From positions 62,001 to 126,000 of the forward strand of contig CBDCGS010000003.1 in the NCBI GenBank assembly GCA_965216915.1: a stretch of 64,000 nucleotides of DNA, written 5' to 3'. Origin of the DNA: CBDCGS01 sp965216915 (GTDB lineage: Bacteria > Pseudomonadota > Alphaproteobacteria > UBA828). Of this stretch, positions 46,364 through 55,376 are shown one piece after another (position 1 is the first letter of the stretch; every line of letters begins with the position of its first letter). A model generated the notes under the pieces. The model saw only the letters and a list, made by a program, of their open reading frames with translations. It searched no databases and was not told where the DNA came from. A program made the position numbers and the translations under genes.

Positions 46364-46648
46364 ATGGCACGCGCAATTTGGCACGGCTCCGTGATCGCGG
46401 AGGCCGATGATTACGAGACTGTCGAGGGCAATGTTTACTTCCCGCCGAGCGCGGTGAAACAGGATTGCTTGAAGCCGAGCGCCACGACGACGTTCTGTTC
46501 ATGGAAGGGCACGGCGCACTACTACACGATCGTCGTCGACGGCGAGGAGAACGCGGATGCCGCCTGGTACTATCCCGATCCGACGCCGGCGGCGGCGAAC
46601 ATCCGCGATCACGTGGCGTTCTGGCAGGGTGTCACGGTGGAAACATAG
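46364..46648 (+). CDS. DUF427 domain protein
   Basis: A 94-residue protein that is a complete DUF427 domain: FGSVIAEA-like WHGSVIAEADDYETVEGN, VYFPPSAVKQDCLKPSATTT, CSWKGTAHYYTIVVDGEE and AAWYYPDPTPAAANIRDHVA. The family is a small beta-barrel with possible nucleotide or sugar-related roles, not settled. GGAGGAGC lies before the ATG. It stands alone between a leftward hydrolase and pcm. Confidence 0.93.
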   Translation: MARAIWHGSVIAEADDYETVEGNVYFPPSAVKQDCLKPSATTTFCSWKGTAHYYTIVVDGEENADAAWYYPDPTPAAANIRDHVAFWQGVTVET

Positions 46649-46747
46649 TGGCGCGTCCGGGGCGCGACGCGGCGCCCAGCAGCGGGGATGACCGATGAGC
46701 GCGAGCCGAATCCGGCGGCTCGAGCTTCGGCCCGCGAGGCGGGCGCG

Positions 46748-47428
46748 ATGACCACCGCCGACCGCGAGACGATGCTGCGCGCGATCGATCAGGATTTGCG
46801 CGAAACGTGCCAGCACACCGGGATCGACGCGCTCAGCCAACGCACCCGGGACGCGCTCCGGCGGGTGCCGCGCGATGCGTTCGTTCTCGCCCGCGACGGC
46901 GCAAAGGCCTATGAGAACGTGCCGCTCTCGATCGGACACGGGCAAACGATCTCCCAGCCCTTCATTGTCGCGTTGATGACCGAGCTTCTTCGCCTACCGG
47001 CCAGGGCGGCGGTGCTGGAGATCGGCACGGGGTGTGGCTATCAGACGGCGGTGCTTGCCGAGATCGCGGCCGCGGTCCATTCGATCGAAATCGTCGAGCC
47101 GCTTGCGCGGAGCGCGGCCGAGCGGCTGCACCGGCTCGGCTATCGCCAGGTTCACGTGCGCATCGGAGACGGGGCGACCGGCTGGCCCGAAGCCGGGCCG
47201 TTCGACGGTATCATCGTGACCGCGGCGGCGCGGACCGTTCCGGAGCCGCTGATCGCTCAGCTGCGCGTGGGCGGCCGGCTGGTGGCGCCGATTGGCCCGC
47301 CCGGCGGCGCACAAACGCTCGTCCGCCTGATCAAACGCCCTGACGGATCGTGCGATCGTAAATCGATTCTTCCGGTCGCGTTCGTGCCGCTGACCTGCGA
47401 CCCCGACCGTAAAGACCCCGCACGCTGA
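46748..47428 (+). CDS. pcm: protein-L-isoaspartate O-methyltransferase
   Basis: A 226-residue SAM-dependent methyltransferase that repairs isoaspartyl residues. It has RDAFV-type VPRDAFVLARDGAKAYENVP, IGHGQTISQPFIVALMTELL, the SAM motif VLEIGTGCGYQTAVLAEI and FDGIIVTAAARTVPEPLIAQ. The ATG at 46748 (MTTADRE) is preferred, since the 20 residues added by the ATG at 46688 look disordered; the longer form cannot be excluded. It converges with the SPOR lipoprotein gene. Confidence 0.92.
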   Translation: MTTADRETMLRAIDQDLRETCQHTGIDALSQRTRDALRRVPRDAFVLARDGAKAYENVPLSIGHGQTISQPFIVALMTELLRLPARAAVLEIGTGCGYQTAVLAEIAAAVHSIEIVEPLARSAAERLHRLGYRQVHVRIGDGATGWPEAGPFDGIIVTAAARTVPEPLIAQLRVGGRLVAPIGPPGGAQTLVRLIKRPDGSCDRKSILPVAFVPLTCDPDRKDPAR

Positions 47429-47485
47429 CCTGCGCGTCCGGGCATGCAGCCCGAGCGAGGCGCGGTGCGCACCAAGCCCATCGCC

Positions 47486-48649
47486 TCAGAAATAGGCCAC
47501 CGCGCAATATTGATCGCGCTCCATCAGTGAGTCGCAGAGGTCGAGCGCGGCCGGCTCGTTGACAACGGGGCCGGCCTGCAGGCGGTAATACACACCGAGG
47601 TCGGGGCCGAAATCGATGCGCCTGACATGGAGGCTCAGGTTGCTCAGTAAATCGCTGTTGTCATCGCGGATGATGTTCCAGCCGCGCTCGGCGTGTTCGA
47701 CGTTTCGGTAGGACCCGAGATGGATCTGCACCTCTTCGCCGACCAGCGCCGGCTCGGCGGGCGCGGCACGGGCCGCGACGGGGATGGCACGCGCCTCGGT
47801 TTGCGCGCTCGGCGAGATTGCCGCCACCTCGTCGGACTCGCTCTCGGCGGCGCTCGTTTGCACCGCGGGTGGGTCGCGCCGCGTTTGCCCAGGCGCCCGC
47901 GCCGGCGGGCGTTCTGACGCCGTGGGCTCGAGCGTGACGACCATCGACTCGCCGGTCGCCCCCAAAGGCCGGTTTGCCAACGCATGTTGATCGGGCGCCT
48001 GCCCAGCGCGGGAGGCTTCCGTGGGAACGGTCTCCGCGACGGTGTGGAGGCTCTCCGACATCTGCCGCATCGCGTTGGCCATCGCCGTCAGATTGGCGTA
48101 CATGCGCGTCATATGACCGCGCAGCACGGTCAGGCTCGCCGGCGGGATCGGGGCTTCCTCGTCGAACGCGGCTTGCCGCGTTGCGCCCGAGGCGTCCGCC
48201 GTGACGGCGGCGGCCGGGGCGTTGTCCGTCGCAGCCGTGTGGCGGGCGGGCGGTGCGGCCTCGTCGGTGCCCGAAGCTGGTGCGAGTTCGTTCAGTGCCT
48301 CGGCGGCGCTCGGCCCCGCTTCCGGGCCGGCTGGGCGCACGGCCGCGCGCGCCGCCTCATGCACGCGGATGAGTTCGGCATAGGTCGCGTGCGCGAGCTT
48401 GGCGCGCCCGGTGTCCTGATAGACGGCACCAAGGCTGAGAAGCGCGTACTCGTCGCGCGGATCCGCCTGCAGCGCCCGGCGAAGATAGGCTTCCGCCGCG
48501 TCATAATCGCCGGTCTTCAGGGCCTCGGTCCCGAGTGCCGTGTAGTTCGGATCGTCGGAGCTGCCGCCGGTCCATGCCTCGATGGTCGAGCAACCCGCCA
48601 CCATGACGGCCAGACCGAGCGCCGCAGCCACATGTCCAAAGCGTTTCAC
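47486..48649 (-). CDS. TPR lipoprotein with C-terminal SPOR-like domain
   Basis: About 387 residues starting at a GTG (48649), which follows GAGGGGG and gives a proper lipoprotein signal (KRFGHVAAALGLAVMVAGC, lipid Cys20). TPR-like repeats lie at about 35-110 (YTALGTEALKTGDYDAAEAY, RDEYALLSLGAVYQDTGRAK). A long Ala/Pro/Thr-rich linker follows. The last 75 residues look SPOR-like (VQIHLGSYRNVEHAERGWNI, YYRLQAGPV), a fold that binds denuded peptidoglycan. It is likely a periplasmic or outer-membrane cell-envelope protein; the exact role is unknown. Confidence 0.83.
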   Translation of the reverse strand: MKRFGHVAAALGLAVMVAGCSTIEAWTGGSSDDPNYTALGTEALKTGDYDAAEAYLRRALQADPRDEYALLSLGAVYQDTGRAKLAHATYAELIRVHEAARAAVRPAGPEAGPSAAEALNELAPASGTDEAAPPARHTAATDNAPAAAVTADASGATRQAAFDEEAPIPPASLTVLRGHMTRMYANLTAMANAMRQMSESLHTVAETVPTEASRAGQAPDQHALANRPLGATGESMVVTLEPTASERPPARAPGQTRRDPPAVQTSAAESESDEVAAISPSAQTEARAIPVAARAAPAEPALVGEEVQIHLGSYRNVEHAERGWNIIRDDNSDLLSNLSLHVRRIDFGPDLGVYYRLQAGPVVNEPAALDLCDSLMERDQYCAVAYF

Positions 48650-48825
48650 CAGTGCCCCCTCTTGGCGTGAAAGGCCATCGACCGTCAATGTGAACGACTC
48701 GATTCGATTTTGAAAAATGGTAGGGAAATCGCCCGGCGCGAGCAATCGCGCGGGCCGGCCCGCGATGGCGGATCGAAAAAATCGACGCTAAGGTGCGCGC
48801 GCAGCGGCTTGCGAGGGATTGCGAA

Positions 48826-51288
48826 ATGGCGGAGCTGAAACCCGCGGATCAACCGGCCGGACTCGATGTCGACGCCCTGTGCCGACGGTGCAGCGCCGAA
48901 GAGTTCTCTTTCGAGACGACCGCGGAACTCGAGGATTTGGTCGAGATCGGTGGCCAGGACCGCGCGGTCAAGGCGATCGAATTCGCCGTCGGGATGCGGC
49001 GCGAGGGCTACAACGTCTATGTGCTGGGGCCCGCCGGGACCGGTAAGCATGCGGTCGCGCGCCGCCTGCTCCGTCGCCACGCCGCCGACGAGCCCGTTCC
49101 CACCGACTGGTGCTACGTCTTCAACTTCGAGCGGCCGCACAAGCCGCGCGCGCTCAGCGTGCCGGCGGGCGAGGGGCGCCGGCTTGAGCGCGTGATGCAA
49201 AAGGTGGTGCGCGATCTCAAAGCGGTGATCCCCGCCGTCTTCGAGAGCGACGACTATCGCAACCGGCGCACGGCGATCGAGCAGGCGGCGAAGAAGCGTC
49301 AGGAGGATGCTTTCGCGGTCGCCCACAACGAAGCGCAAGCGCTCGATCTCGCCATCATGCAGACCGAGAACGGCATCGCGATCGCGCCCGTGAGCGATGG
49401 CAAGGTGATCCCGCCGGAAGAGTTTGGCGCGCTGCCGGAGGAGACCCGCGAGTCCATTCAAGCGAACATTCAGCGCATTCAGGAGCGCCTCGGCGAGATC
49501 ATGCGCGAGGTGCCCGGCTGGGTTCGCGAGGCTCGCGAGACGCTCGAGCGGCTCGACAATGAGGTGACGCGGGTCGCGGCGCATGCGGTGCTGCAGGAGG
49601 CGCGCAATCAGTTCGAGGCGTTGTCGCAGGTGATCGACTATCTCGACGGGGTCGAGGCCGATGTTGTCGAACACGCCGCGATCTTCCGCGAGCCCCAGGC
49701 CCCGCGCGAGGCCAGGCCGCCGGGTGCGCCCATGCCGCAAGCGGCCGGCTCGGCGCCGCGTGACGGACGGGATGATCCCAACCTGCGGCGCTATCAGGTC
49801 AACGTGTTGGTCGATCGGAGCGATCTCGACGGCGCGCCGGTGGTCTATGCCGACCGTCCGAGCTATCGCGAGCTGTTCGGCAGCATCGAGCACATCGCCG
49901 AGTTCGGCACGCTGGTGACCGATTTCACCATGATCAAGCAAGGCGCGCTGCATCGCGCCAACGGTGGCTACCTGATTCTGGACGCCCGCAAGGTGCTCAT
50001 GGAGCCCTTCGTGTGGGAGGGTCTCAAGCATGCGCTGCGCTCGCGCGAGATCCGCATCGAATCGCCGACGCAGGCGGTTGGCGTGGTCAGCGCGCAGACC
50101 TTGAGCCCGGCGCCGATCCCGCTCGACTTCAAGGTGATCCTGATCGGCGAGCGGCAGCTCTACTACATGCTCGATCAGGCGGACCCGGATTTCGCGGAGC
50201 TTTTCAAGGTCACCGCGGATTTCAACGACCACCTGCCGCGCACGCCCGAGAACAATCTCACCTATGCGCGCATCCTCGGCACGATCGCACGCAGGGAAAA
50301 GCTGCGCGATCTGACATGCGGCGCGGTGGCGCGCTTGCTCGAGCACAGCGCGCGCCTCGCCGGGGATTCCGAGCGCCTGTCGACACAGCTCCGCCGGCTC
50401 AACGATCTCGTGCGCGAGGCGGATTTCTTCGCCGCCGAGGCCGGCAACGCGCAGATCGACCACGCGGATGTGTCGCGCGCCATCGACGCGGCCACGGAGC
50501 GGGTGAGCCGTTTGAGCGTCGAGATGCGCGATCAGATCCTGCGCGAGACCGTGCTGATCGCCACAGATGGCGCGCGGGTCGGCCAAATCAACGCGCTCTC
50601 GGTTCTCCAGCTTGGCCGCTACGCCTTCGGCAAGCCGAGCCGCATCACGGCCCGGCTGCGCATCGGGACCGGCCGGGTGATCGACATCGAGCGAGAGGTC
50701 GAGCTCGGCGGACCATTGCATTCGAAGGGCGTCTTGATCCTCTCGGGCTTCATCGGTGCTCGCTATGCGCCGGACGTGCCGCTCTCGCTTTCGGCAAGCC
50801 TCGTGTTCGAGCAATCCTATGGCGGCGTCGACGGCGACAGCGCCTCGTCCACCGAGCTCTACGCGCTCCTCTCGGCGCTTTCGGAGGTGCCGATCAAGCA
50901 GTCGCTCGCGGTGACCGGCGCGGTCAACCAGCACGGCGAGGTGCAGGCGATCGGCGGCGTCAACGAGAAGATCGAGGGCTTCTTCGAGGTTTGCCGGGGG
51001 CGTGGGCTCACGGGGGAGCAGGGCGTGCTCATTCCGATTTCCAACGTGAAGCATCTGATGCTGCGTCGCGACGTGGTCGAGGCCGTGGAAGCCGGCCAGT
51101 TCACGATCTATCCGGTGAGCACCATCGACGAGGGGATCGAGATCCTCACCGGCGTGGCCGCCGGTGCCCGCGATGGCGATGGGTCCTACCCGGACGGCAC
51201 GATCAATCGTCGTGTCGAGGACCGGTTGATCGCCCTCGCGGAGAAGCGCCGCGATTTCGCCCGCGACAAATCGGACGACAGGGACTGA
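48826..51288 (+). CDS. Lon-like AAA ATP-dependent protease (AAA_32/LonB group)
   Basis: An 820-residue protein without the Lon substrate-binding N-domain. The Walker A is GPAGTGKH (residues 68-75); a long helical insert lies at about 130-290; GGYLILDARKVLMEPFVWEG is in the second ATPase part. The C-terminal S16 protease domain has the Ser in VDGDSASSTELYALL and the Lys in GGVNEKIEGFFEVC. It should degrade cytosolic proteins. ATG at 48826 follows GAGGGA. It diverges from the SPOR lipoprotein gene. The Lon paralogue typical of this family is a second Lon beside classical Lon. Confidence 0.92.
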   Translation: MAELKPADQPAGLDVDALCRRCSAEEFSFETTAELEDLVEIGGQDRAVKAIEFAVGMRREGYNVYVLGPAGTGKHAVARRLLRRHAADEPVPTDWCYVFNFERPHKPRALSVPAGEGRRLERVMQKVVRDLKAVIPAVFESDDYRNRRTAIEQAAKKRQEDAFAVAHNEAQALDLAIMQTENGIAIAPVSDGKVIPPEEFGALPEETRESIQANIQRIQERLGEIMREVPGWVREARETLERLDNEVTRVAAHAVLQEARNQFEALSQVIDYLDGVEADVVEHAAIFREPQAPREARPPGAPMPQAAGSAPRDGRDDPNLRRYQVNVLVDRSDLDGAPVVYADRPSYRELFGSIEHIAEFGTLVTDFTMIKQGALHRANGGYLILDARKVLMEPFVWEGLKHALRSREIRIESPTQAVGVVSAQTLSPAPIPLDFKVILIGERQLYYMLDQADPDFAELFKVTADFNDHLPRTPENNLTYARILGTIARREKLRDLTCGAVARLLEHSARLAGDSERLSTQLRRLNDLVREADFFAAEAGNAQIDHADVSRAIDAATERVSRLSVEMRDQILRETVLIATDGARVGQINALSVLQLGRYAFGKPSRITARLRIGTGRVIDIEREVELGGPLHSKGVLILSGFIGARYAPDVPLSLSASLVFEQSYGGVDGDSASSTELYALLSALSEVPIKQSLAVTGAVNQHGEVQAIGGVNEKIEGFFEVCRGRGLTGEQGVLIPISNVKHLMLRRDVVEAVEAGQFTIYPVSTIDEGIEILTGVAAGARDGDGSYPDGTINRRVEDRLIALAEKRRDFARDKSDDRD

Positions 51289-51313
51289 CGACCGACGCCG
51301 CGGGGGCGGGGGG

Positions 51314-51961
51314 TCAGTAGGCCACCGGCAGCGGATCGAGGCTGCGCCAGAGGTACCACGTGGCGACCGAGCGCCAGGGGCGCCACCGCTCCGCATGGGC
51401 CTCGATTTCCTCGGTGGTGAGGCGGGTGCCGTCGGCATAGTGCTGCTCGGTCGCGCGTCGCAGCCCGATATCGCCGAGCGGCAGCACGTCCGGGCGCATG
51501 AGGTGGAAGATCAGGAACATCTCGGCGGTCCAGCGACCGATGCCGCGCACGCCGCGCATGGCGGCGATGATCGTCTCGTCGTCGCGGGCGTCGCCCCAGA
51601 GCGTCGGGCCGACGCTGCCGTCCTCGAAGGCGATCGCGAGATCACGCAGATAGCCCGCCTTCTGCCGGGTTAGCCCGGCCGCGCGCAGCGATGCCTCGGA
51701 ATGGCCGGCCACGGCGACTGGCGACACGGCGCCGACACGTTGCTCCAAGCGTTGCCAAATGCTCTCGGCGGCGCGCACCGAGATCTGCTGTCCGATGATC
51801 GAGCGGGTCAGCGTGACGAAGGCGTTGCCTTGGCCGACCAGCCCCTCCGGTCCATAGCGCGCGGTGAGACCGGCCATCACCGCGTCGGCGGAGGCCAGAT
51901 CACGCTTCGCTTCTCGCCAATAGGGCGGCAGCCCGGTTGCTCCGCTGGCCCAACGTGGCAT
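51314..51961 (-). CDS. DNA-3-methyladenine glycosylase 2 (AlkA type)
   Basis: A 215-residue HhH-GPD base-excision glycosylase. The N-part TLTRSIIGQQISVRAAESIW, the helix-hairpin-helix GVRGIGRWTAEMFLIFHL and the catalytic Asp in VLPLGDIGLRRA are all clear. It removes alkylated purines from DNA. It lacks the regulatory N-domain of Ada fusions. It converges with the Lon-like gene. No SOS box was seen before its start. Confidence 0.93.
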   Translation of the reverse strand: MPRWASGATGLPPYWREAKRDLASADAVMAGLTARYGPEGLVGQGNAFVTLTRSIIGQQISVRAAESIWQRLEQRVGAVSPVAVAGHSEASLRAAGLTRQKAGYLRDLAIAFEDGSVGPTLWGDARDDETIIAAMRGVRGIGRWTAEMFLIFHLMRPDVLPLGDIGLRRATEQHYADGTRLTTEEIEAHAERWRPWRSVATWYLWRSLDPLPVAY

Positions 51962-52022
51962 GCGCTCTCCCTTGCCCCAAGAGCCGCCAGTCTACGGTGC
52001 GGGCGCGGGCGCGCGAAGCGGG

Positions 52023-53165
52023 TTATGCGATGGCGCGCTGGGGGCCGAGATGGGCGTGTCGGTGAAGCGCGGCTTCCAGCGCGCTCACGACCTGGCGAAG
52101 CACGCGTTGGTCGACGCCGAGGTGGAACGGGAGGCCGAGCGTGTGGGCCGCGAGATGCTCGGTGACCGGCAGATCCGTGCGGGGGCAGTCGGCGAACGCG
52201 GCCTGGCGGTGGCAGCCCGCGCCCCACCAGGCGCAGGTTTCGATGCCGGCTTCCCGGAGGTCGCTTGCGACCGCGGCGGCCGGTGTGCGGGTGAGCGAGA
52301 CGACGCAGGTGGATGGCGCCCAGCCGCGGCCAAAGCCGGGCGCGGCCACAAGCCCCGGGAGCCGTGCGAGCGCGCTCGAATAAGTGCGAGCGAGGGCGGA
52401 GAGCGCAGGCTGCGTGAGCGGCCAGGCATCCAACGCGGCGAGGCCGACCGCGGCGGCATATTCGCTCAGCTTGGCGTTCACGCCGCTGATCGCGGCATGC
52501 CGGTCGTCGTCGAAGCCGAGGTTGGCGGTCTGGCGCACCCGCGCGATCGGGTCGCGGTCGCGGGCGACCACCACGCCGCCTTCGCCGATGCCGAACACCT
52601 TGGTGGCGTGCAGGCTGATGACCGACGGAAAGCGGTCGGGAACCAGCGAGTCGAAGGCGGCGGCGGCGTCGAACACCACCGGAATGTTGGTCTCGGCCGC
52701 GAAGGCGCGCCAGCCGTCGATGTCGATCGCGGCGCCGAACGGCGATACCGGCACGACCGCGCCGACCGGCGCGGGCGCCGTTTCGAGGGCGCGCTTGGCG
52801 GTGTCGGGTTCCAACGCCCAGCTCGCCGGGTCGACGTCGGCGAAATAGGGTGTGAGCCCCGCCGCGCGCGCCGCCTGCGCGGTGGCGGCGAAGGTCCATG
52901 CGGGCAGAAGACAGAGGGATGCGGCCGAGGCGCCCGAGGCCGCGAGGGCGAGGCTTAGTCCCGAGGTTCCGCTCGAGACGAGGACCACCGACGATGGGTC
53001 GAGGCCCCATTGCTTGGCGAGGCGCTGTTCGAGCCTCCGCACCAGGGGGCCGCCGTTGCTATAGCGGCGGTTGCGGTCGATCTCTTCCAGATAGGGCACC
53101 AGCGCATCGGCGGCCGGAAGCCGCGGCACGCAGACCGGGATCATCTGATTCGACGGATTGCCCAT
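52023..53165 (-). CDS. DegT/DnrJ/EryC1/StrS aminotransferase
   Basis: A 380-residue PLP sugar-aminotransferase-fold protein. VLVSSGTSGLSLALAASGA, LLPAWTFAATAQAARAAGL, VVFDAAAAFDSL and the PLP lysine in VISLHATKVFGIGEGGVVV are seen. Such enzymes aminate keto-sugar nucleotides for polysaccharide or O-antigen units. The motif HATK replaces the usual HxxK with the same spacing. No other sugar genes lie near it, so it may be a displaced member of a surface polysaccharide set. Confidence 0.88.
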   Translation of the reverse strand: MGNPSNQMIPVCVPRLPAADALVPYLEEIDRNRRYSNGGPLVRRLEQRLAKQWGLDPSSVVLVSSGTSGLSLALAASGASAASLCLLPAWTFAATAQAARAAGLTPYFADVDPASWALEPDTAKRALETAPAPVGAVVPVSPFGAAIDIDGWRAFAAETNIPVVFDAAAAFDSLVPDRFPSVISLHATKVFGIGEGGVVVARDRDPIARVRQTANLGFDDDRHAAISGVNAKLSEYAAAVGLAALDAWPLTQPALSALARTYSSALARLPGLVAAPGFGRGWAPSTCVVSLTRTPAAAVASDLREAGIETCAWWGAGCHRQAAFADCPRTDLPVTEHLAAHTLGLPFHLGVDQRVLRQVVSALEAALHRHAHLGPQRAIA

Positions 53166-53274
53166 GCGTCGCGAGGCGCCTGGTTGTGACGACCGAGGAC
53201 CACGCTAAGGGGGTGCGGTTAATCCCTCGTAAAATGTGTGCCTTAATCGCGGCGCGCTCGGGCGCAGGCTAGGC

Positions 53275-53375
53275 CAAATCCCGAGTAGGCGGGATCACCT
53301 GCGACGACGCATTTGCGTCAACTCCAACGAGAGAGCGTTTCGCGTGAGCATGGGTGAACGTGACATGCCCTAGGC
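53275..53375 (-). repeat. dispersed structured repeat, copy 1 (about 101 bp)
   Basis: This intergenic stretch is closely similar over its whole length to 60403-60505, the other copy, which differs by a 2-base insertion and scattered changes. It contains GACGCATTTGCGTC (a 5-bp stem with ATTT loop) and a second stem whose arms are AGGCG/CACCT, paired through a G-U on the minus strand. The last bases, CTAGGC on the plus strand, include the TAG stop of the leftward aldolase gene, exactly as copy 2 includes the alaS stop. It contains no ORF. Confidence 0.85.
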
Positions 53376-54158
53376 ACGGCGCTTCGGCGGATCTTCGCGA
53401 AATGCCTGCACCTGGGCGGTGGCTCCCGCCTGCACGTGGCGGAAGTCGCTCGCGCCGATGACCAGATCGTAGCCCTGCTCGAAGGTCCAATTGAGCGTCT
53501 GGCCGGGCCTGATCACGGTGCCGAGCAGCTTGCCCGTGGCGCGCATCTTGCGCTCGGCGGTCTCGATCAACTCGGCCACCTTGGGATGGGCCAGATCGAG
53601 CATGTGGCCGACGCTCGCCGAGATGTCGCTCGGGCCGAGGAAGAGCATGTCCACCCCCTCGACCGCGGCGATCTCGTCGATGTTGCGGACCGCCTCCTCG
53701 GTCTCGATCTGGCAGGCGAGGAGCAGCGCGTCGGGCCAGCCCTCGAGATAGTCCTGCAGGCGCGATCCCCAGCGGGAGCAGCGCCCGGCGTGCGGCGCGA
53801 CGCCGCGGATGCCCTCGGTCGGGTAGTGGCATGCCGCCACCGCGGCGCGGGCCTCGTCGGCGTTCTGGACGTAGGGCACGATGATCCCGAGCACGCCGAT
53901 GTCGAGCGCGCGCTTGATGTAGACGGGATCGTTCCAGGGCACGCGCATCATCGGCGTCGCGCCGGATTCGCCGGCCGCCTGCATCAACGTGACCGCGTTC
54001 AAAAGATCGCCGGGCCCATGCTCATGATCCATGATGACCGCGTCATAGCCTGCGTTGGCGATGATTTCGGCGGCGATCGGGCTTCCCATGGAGAGCCAAC
54101 AAGCCAGCGCAGGCTCGCCTTTGAGCATCTTGTCTTTGCAGCGGTTCTCGATAGCCAT
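53370..54158 (-). CDS. HpcH/HpaI family aldolase
   Basis: A 262-residue class II aldolase of the 2-keto-3-deoxy acid type. The catalytic base is the His in MDHEHGPGDLL; metal site residues are the Glu in CQIETEEAVRNID and the Asp in LFLGPSDISASVG. It cleaves keto-hydroxy acids to pyruvate and an aldehyde; the substrate is unknown. It diverges from a MarR regulator, which suggests local control. Its stop lies in repeat copy 1. Confidence 0.92.
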   Translation of the reverse strand: MAIENRCKDKMLKGEPALACWLSMGSPIAAEIIANAGYDAVIMDHEHGPGDLLNAVTLMQAAGESGATPMMRVPWNDPVYIKRALDIGVLGIIVPYVQNADEARAAVAACHYPTEGIRGVAPHAGRCSRWGSRLQDYLEGWPDALLLACQIETEEAVRNIDEIAAVEGVDMLFLGPSDISASVGHMLDLAHPKVAELIETAERKMRATGKLLGTVIRPGQTLNWTFEQGYDLVIGASDFRHVQAGATAQVQAFREDPPKRRA

Positions 54159-54360
54159 GATGATGTTCGCCCGTGATTGATCCGCGAGTCGTGCGTCCGG
54201 CAGGAGCGGCGGCGCCGCCCGGCCGTGCCTCGCCGCCCTTGTAGCACGCCGCGCCGAGGCCTGCGACCGTGCCAGTCGAGCGCTCTCGAATACATTTCCT
54301 TGTCATGGCAACCATTGCGCCCGTAGGATCGCCCGATTGCGCAACATGGGGAGGGGAGCC

Positions 54361-54840
54361 ATGCCCTATGCCGTCGTGCGCCGCCAAACGGCCGAGGCGG
54401 TCGATGGCGATGCGACGCCGTTCATCATCGAGGAGAGCATCGCCCATCTGATGACGCTCGGCGCACGCTTGTTCGCGCGGGCCCTGCAGGAGCATTTCAC
54501 CGAGCAAGGCGTTTCGGTTGGCCAATGGTCGATGCTCCTCTTCCTCTGGGAGGAGGATGGGCTCACGCAGAAAGAGCTGAGCCGACGCATGCATATCGAG
54601 GAGCCGACGGTGGCGAGGACGGTGGATCGGATGGAGCGCGATCAGCTGGTGACACGGCATCGCGATGCGGATGACCGCCGCAAGATCCATGTCCGCCTGA
54701 CAGACCGCGGCCGGGAGCTGCGCGACGATCTCATCCCGTTTGCCCAGGAGGTCAACGGGCGCGCCACGCGGGGCCTGTCAGAGCAGGAAAAGGAGAGAAT
54801 CAATAGCTTGCTTAGCTATGTTGTTGCGCGTCTGAGCTGA
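54361..54840 (+). CDS. MarR family transcriptional regulator
   Basis: A 159-residue winged-helix regulator: helix-turn-helix LTQKELSRRMHIEEPTVART and wing DADDRRKIHVRLTDRGREL. A GGGGAGGGGAG site precedes the ATG at 54361; an ATG 24 bases upstream lacks one. It faces away from the HpcH aldolase across 202 bases, so the aldolase is its most likely target, with an aromatic or keto acid as effector. Confidence 0.92.
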   Translation: MPYAVVRRQTAEAVDGDATPFIIEESIAHLMTLGARLFARALQEHFTEQGVSVGQWSMLLFLWEEDGLTQKELSRRMHIEEPTVARTVDRMERDQLVTRHRDADDRRKIHVRLTDRGRELRDDLIPFAQEVNGRATRGLSEQEKERINSLLSYVVARLS

Positions 54841-54899
54841 GCGGTCGATTTACCCAACTTTCACCGGCTTGTGGCACACCGGGCGGGGGAGGATGGGCG

Positions 54900-55358
54900 A
54901 TGGCTGAGCACCGCATCAAGAACATCGTCGCGCCCGAGCTGCGCATGAGCGTCGGGTCGGTGCGCGTGAGGGAGGACGGGACGCTCGCAACGCGGCCGCT
55001 GCCGCTGCCGGTGCGCTTCAGCTTCGCCTGGCGCGACGCGGCTTTCATCGGCACCGTGAAAGAGGCCGATGGCCATCTCCTGCTGGGCCTCGAGACCGAC
55101 ATCGGCGCGCTCCCCTTTACCGCGGAGGATTCCGCGCGGCGGCGCCACCTGCTCTCCGTGATCGCCGACGCGAAGAGCGGCCCGTGGGGACAAATCGATG
55201 TGATCGACGGGCGCATCGCCGTGGTCACCCGGGATTTGCCGGTGGCGGAGGGCCCGCAGGTCTCGGTCAAGGCGCTGATCACCAGCGTCGCGGTCGCGGT
55301 GCTCAGCGCGGCCCCTTGTCTCGATTTCCTGGCCGGCCGCGGGGTCGCGGCGACTTGA
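54900..55358 (+). CDS. hypothetical protein, 152 residues
   Basis: No family recognised. It has a clear ribosome binding site (GGGGAGG) before the ATG at 54900, base-3 GC bias as in the neighbours, and a beta-rich-looking middle (VRFSFAWRDAAFIGTVKEAD, LLLGLETDIGALPFTAED). A hydrophobic stretch near the end (ALITSVAVAVLSAAPCL) may be a single membrane helix. It follows the MarR gene by 59 bases in the same direction and converges with the LysM gene. Confidence 0.65.
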   Translation: MAEHRIKNIVAPELRMSVGSVRVREDGTLATRPLPLPVRFSFAWRDAAFIGTVKEADGHLLLGLETDIGALPFTAEDSARRRHLLSVIADAKSGPWGQIDVIDGRIAVVTRDLPVAEGPQVSVKALITSVAVAVLSAAPCLDFLAGRGVAAT

Positions 55359-55376
55359 GACGCGGCACGCGCCGGC

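Noticed and set aside
48685..51438. A 917-codon open frame on the strand opposite the Lon-like protease gene
   Set aside because: It mirrors a clear protease gene, has an Arg/His/Asp-rich composition with no domain, and is the expected antisense artefact of high third-position GC.
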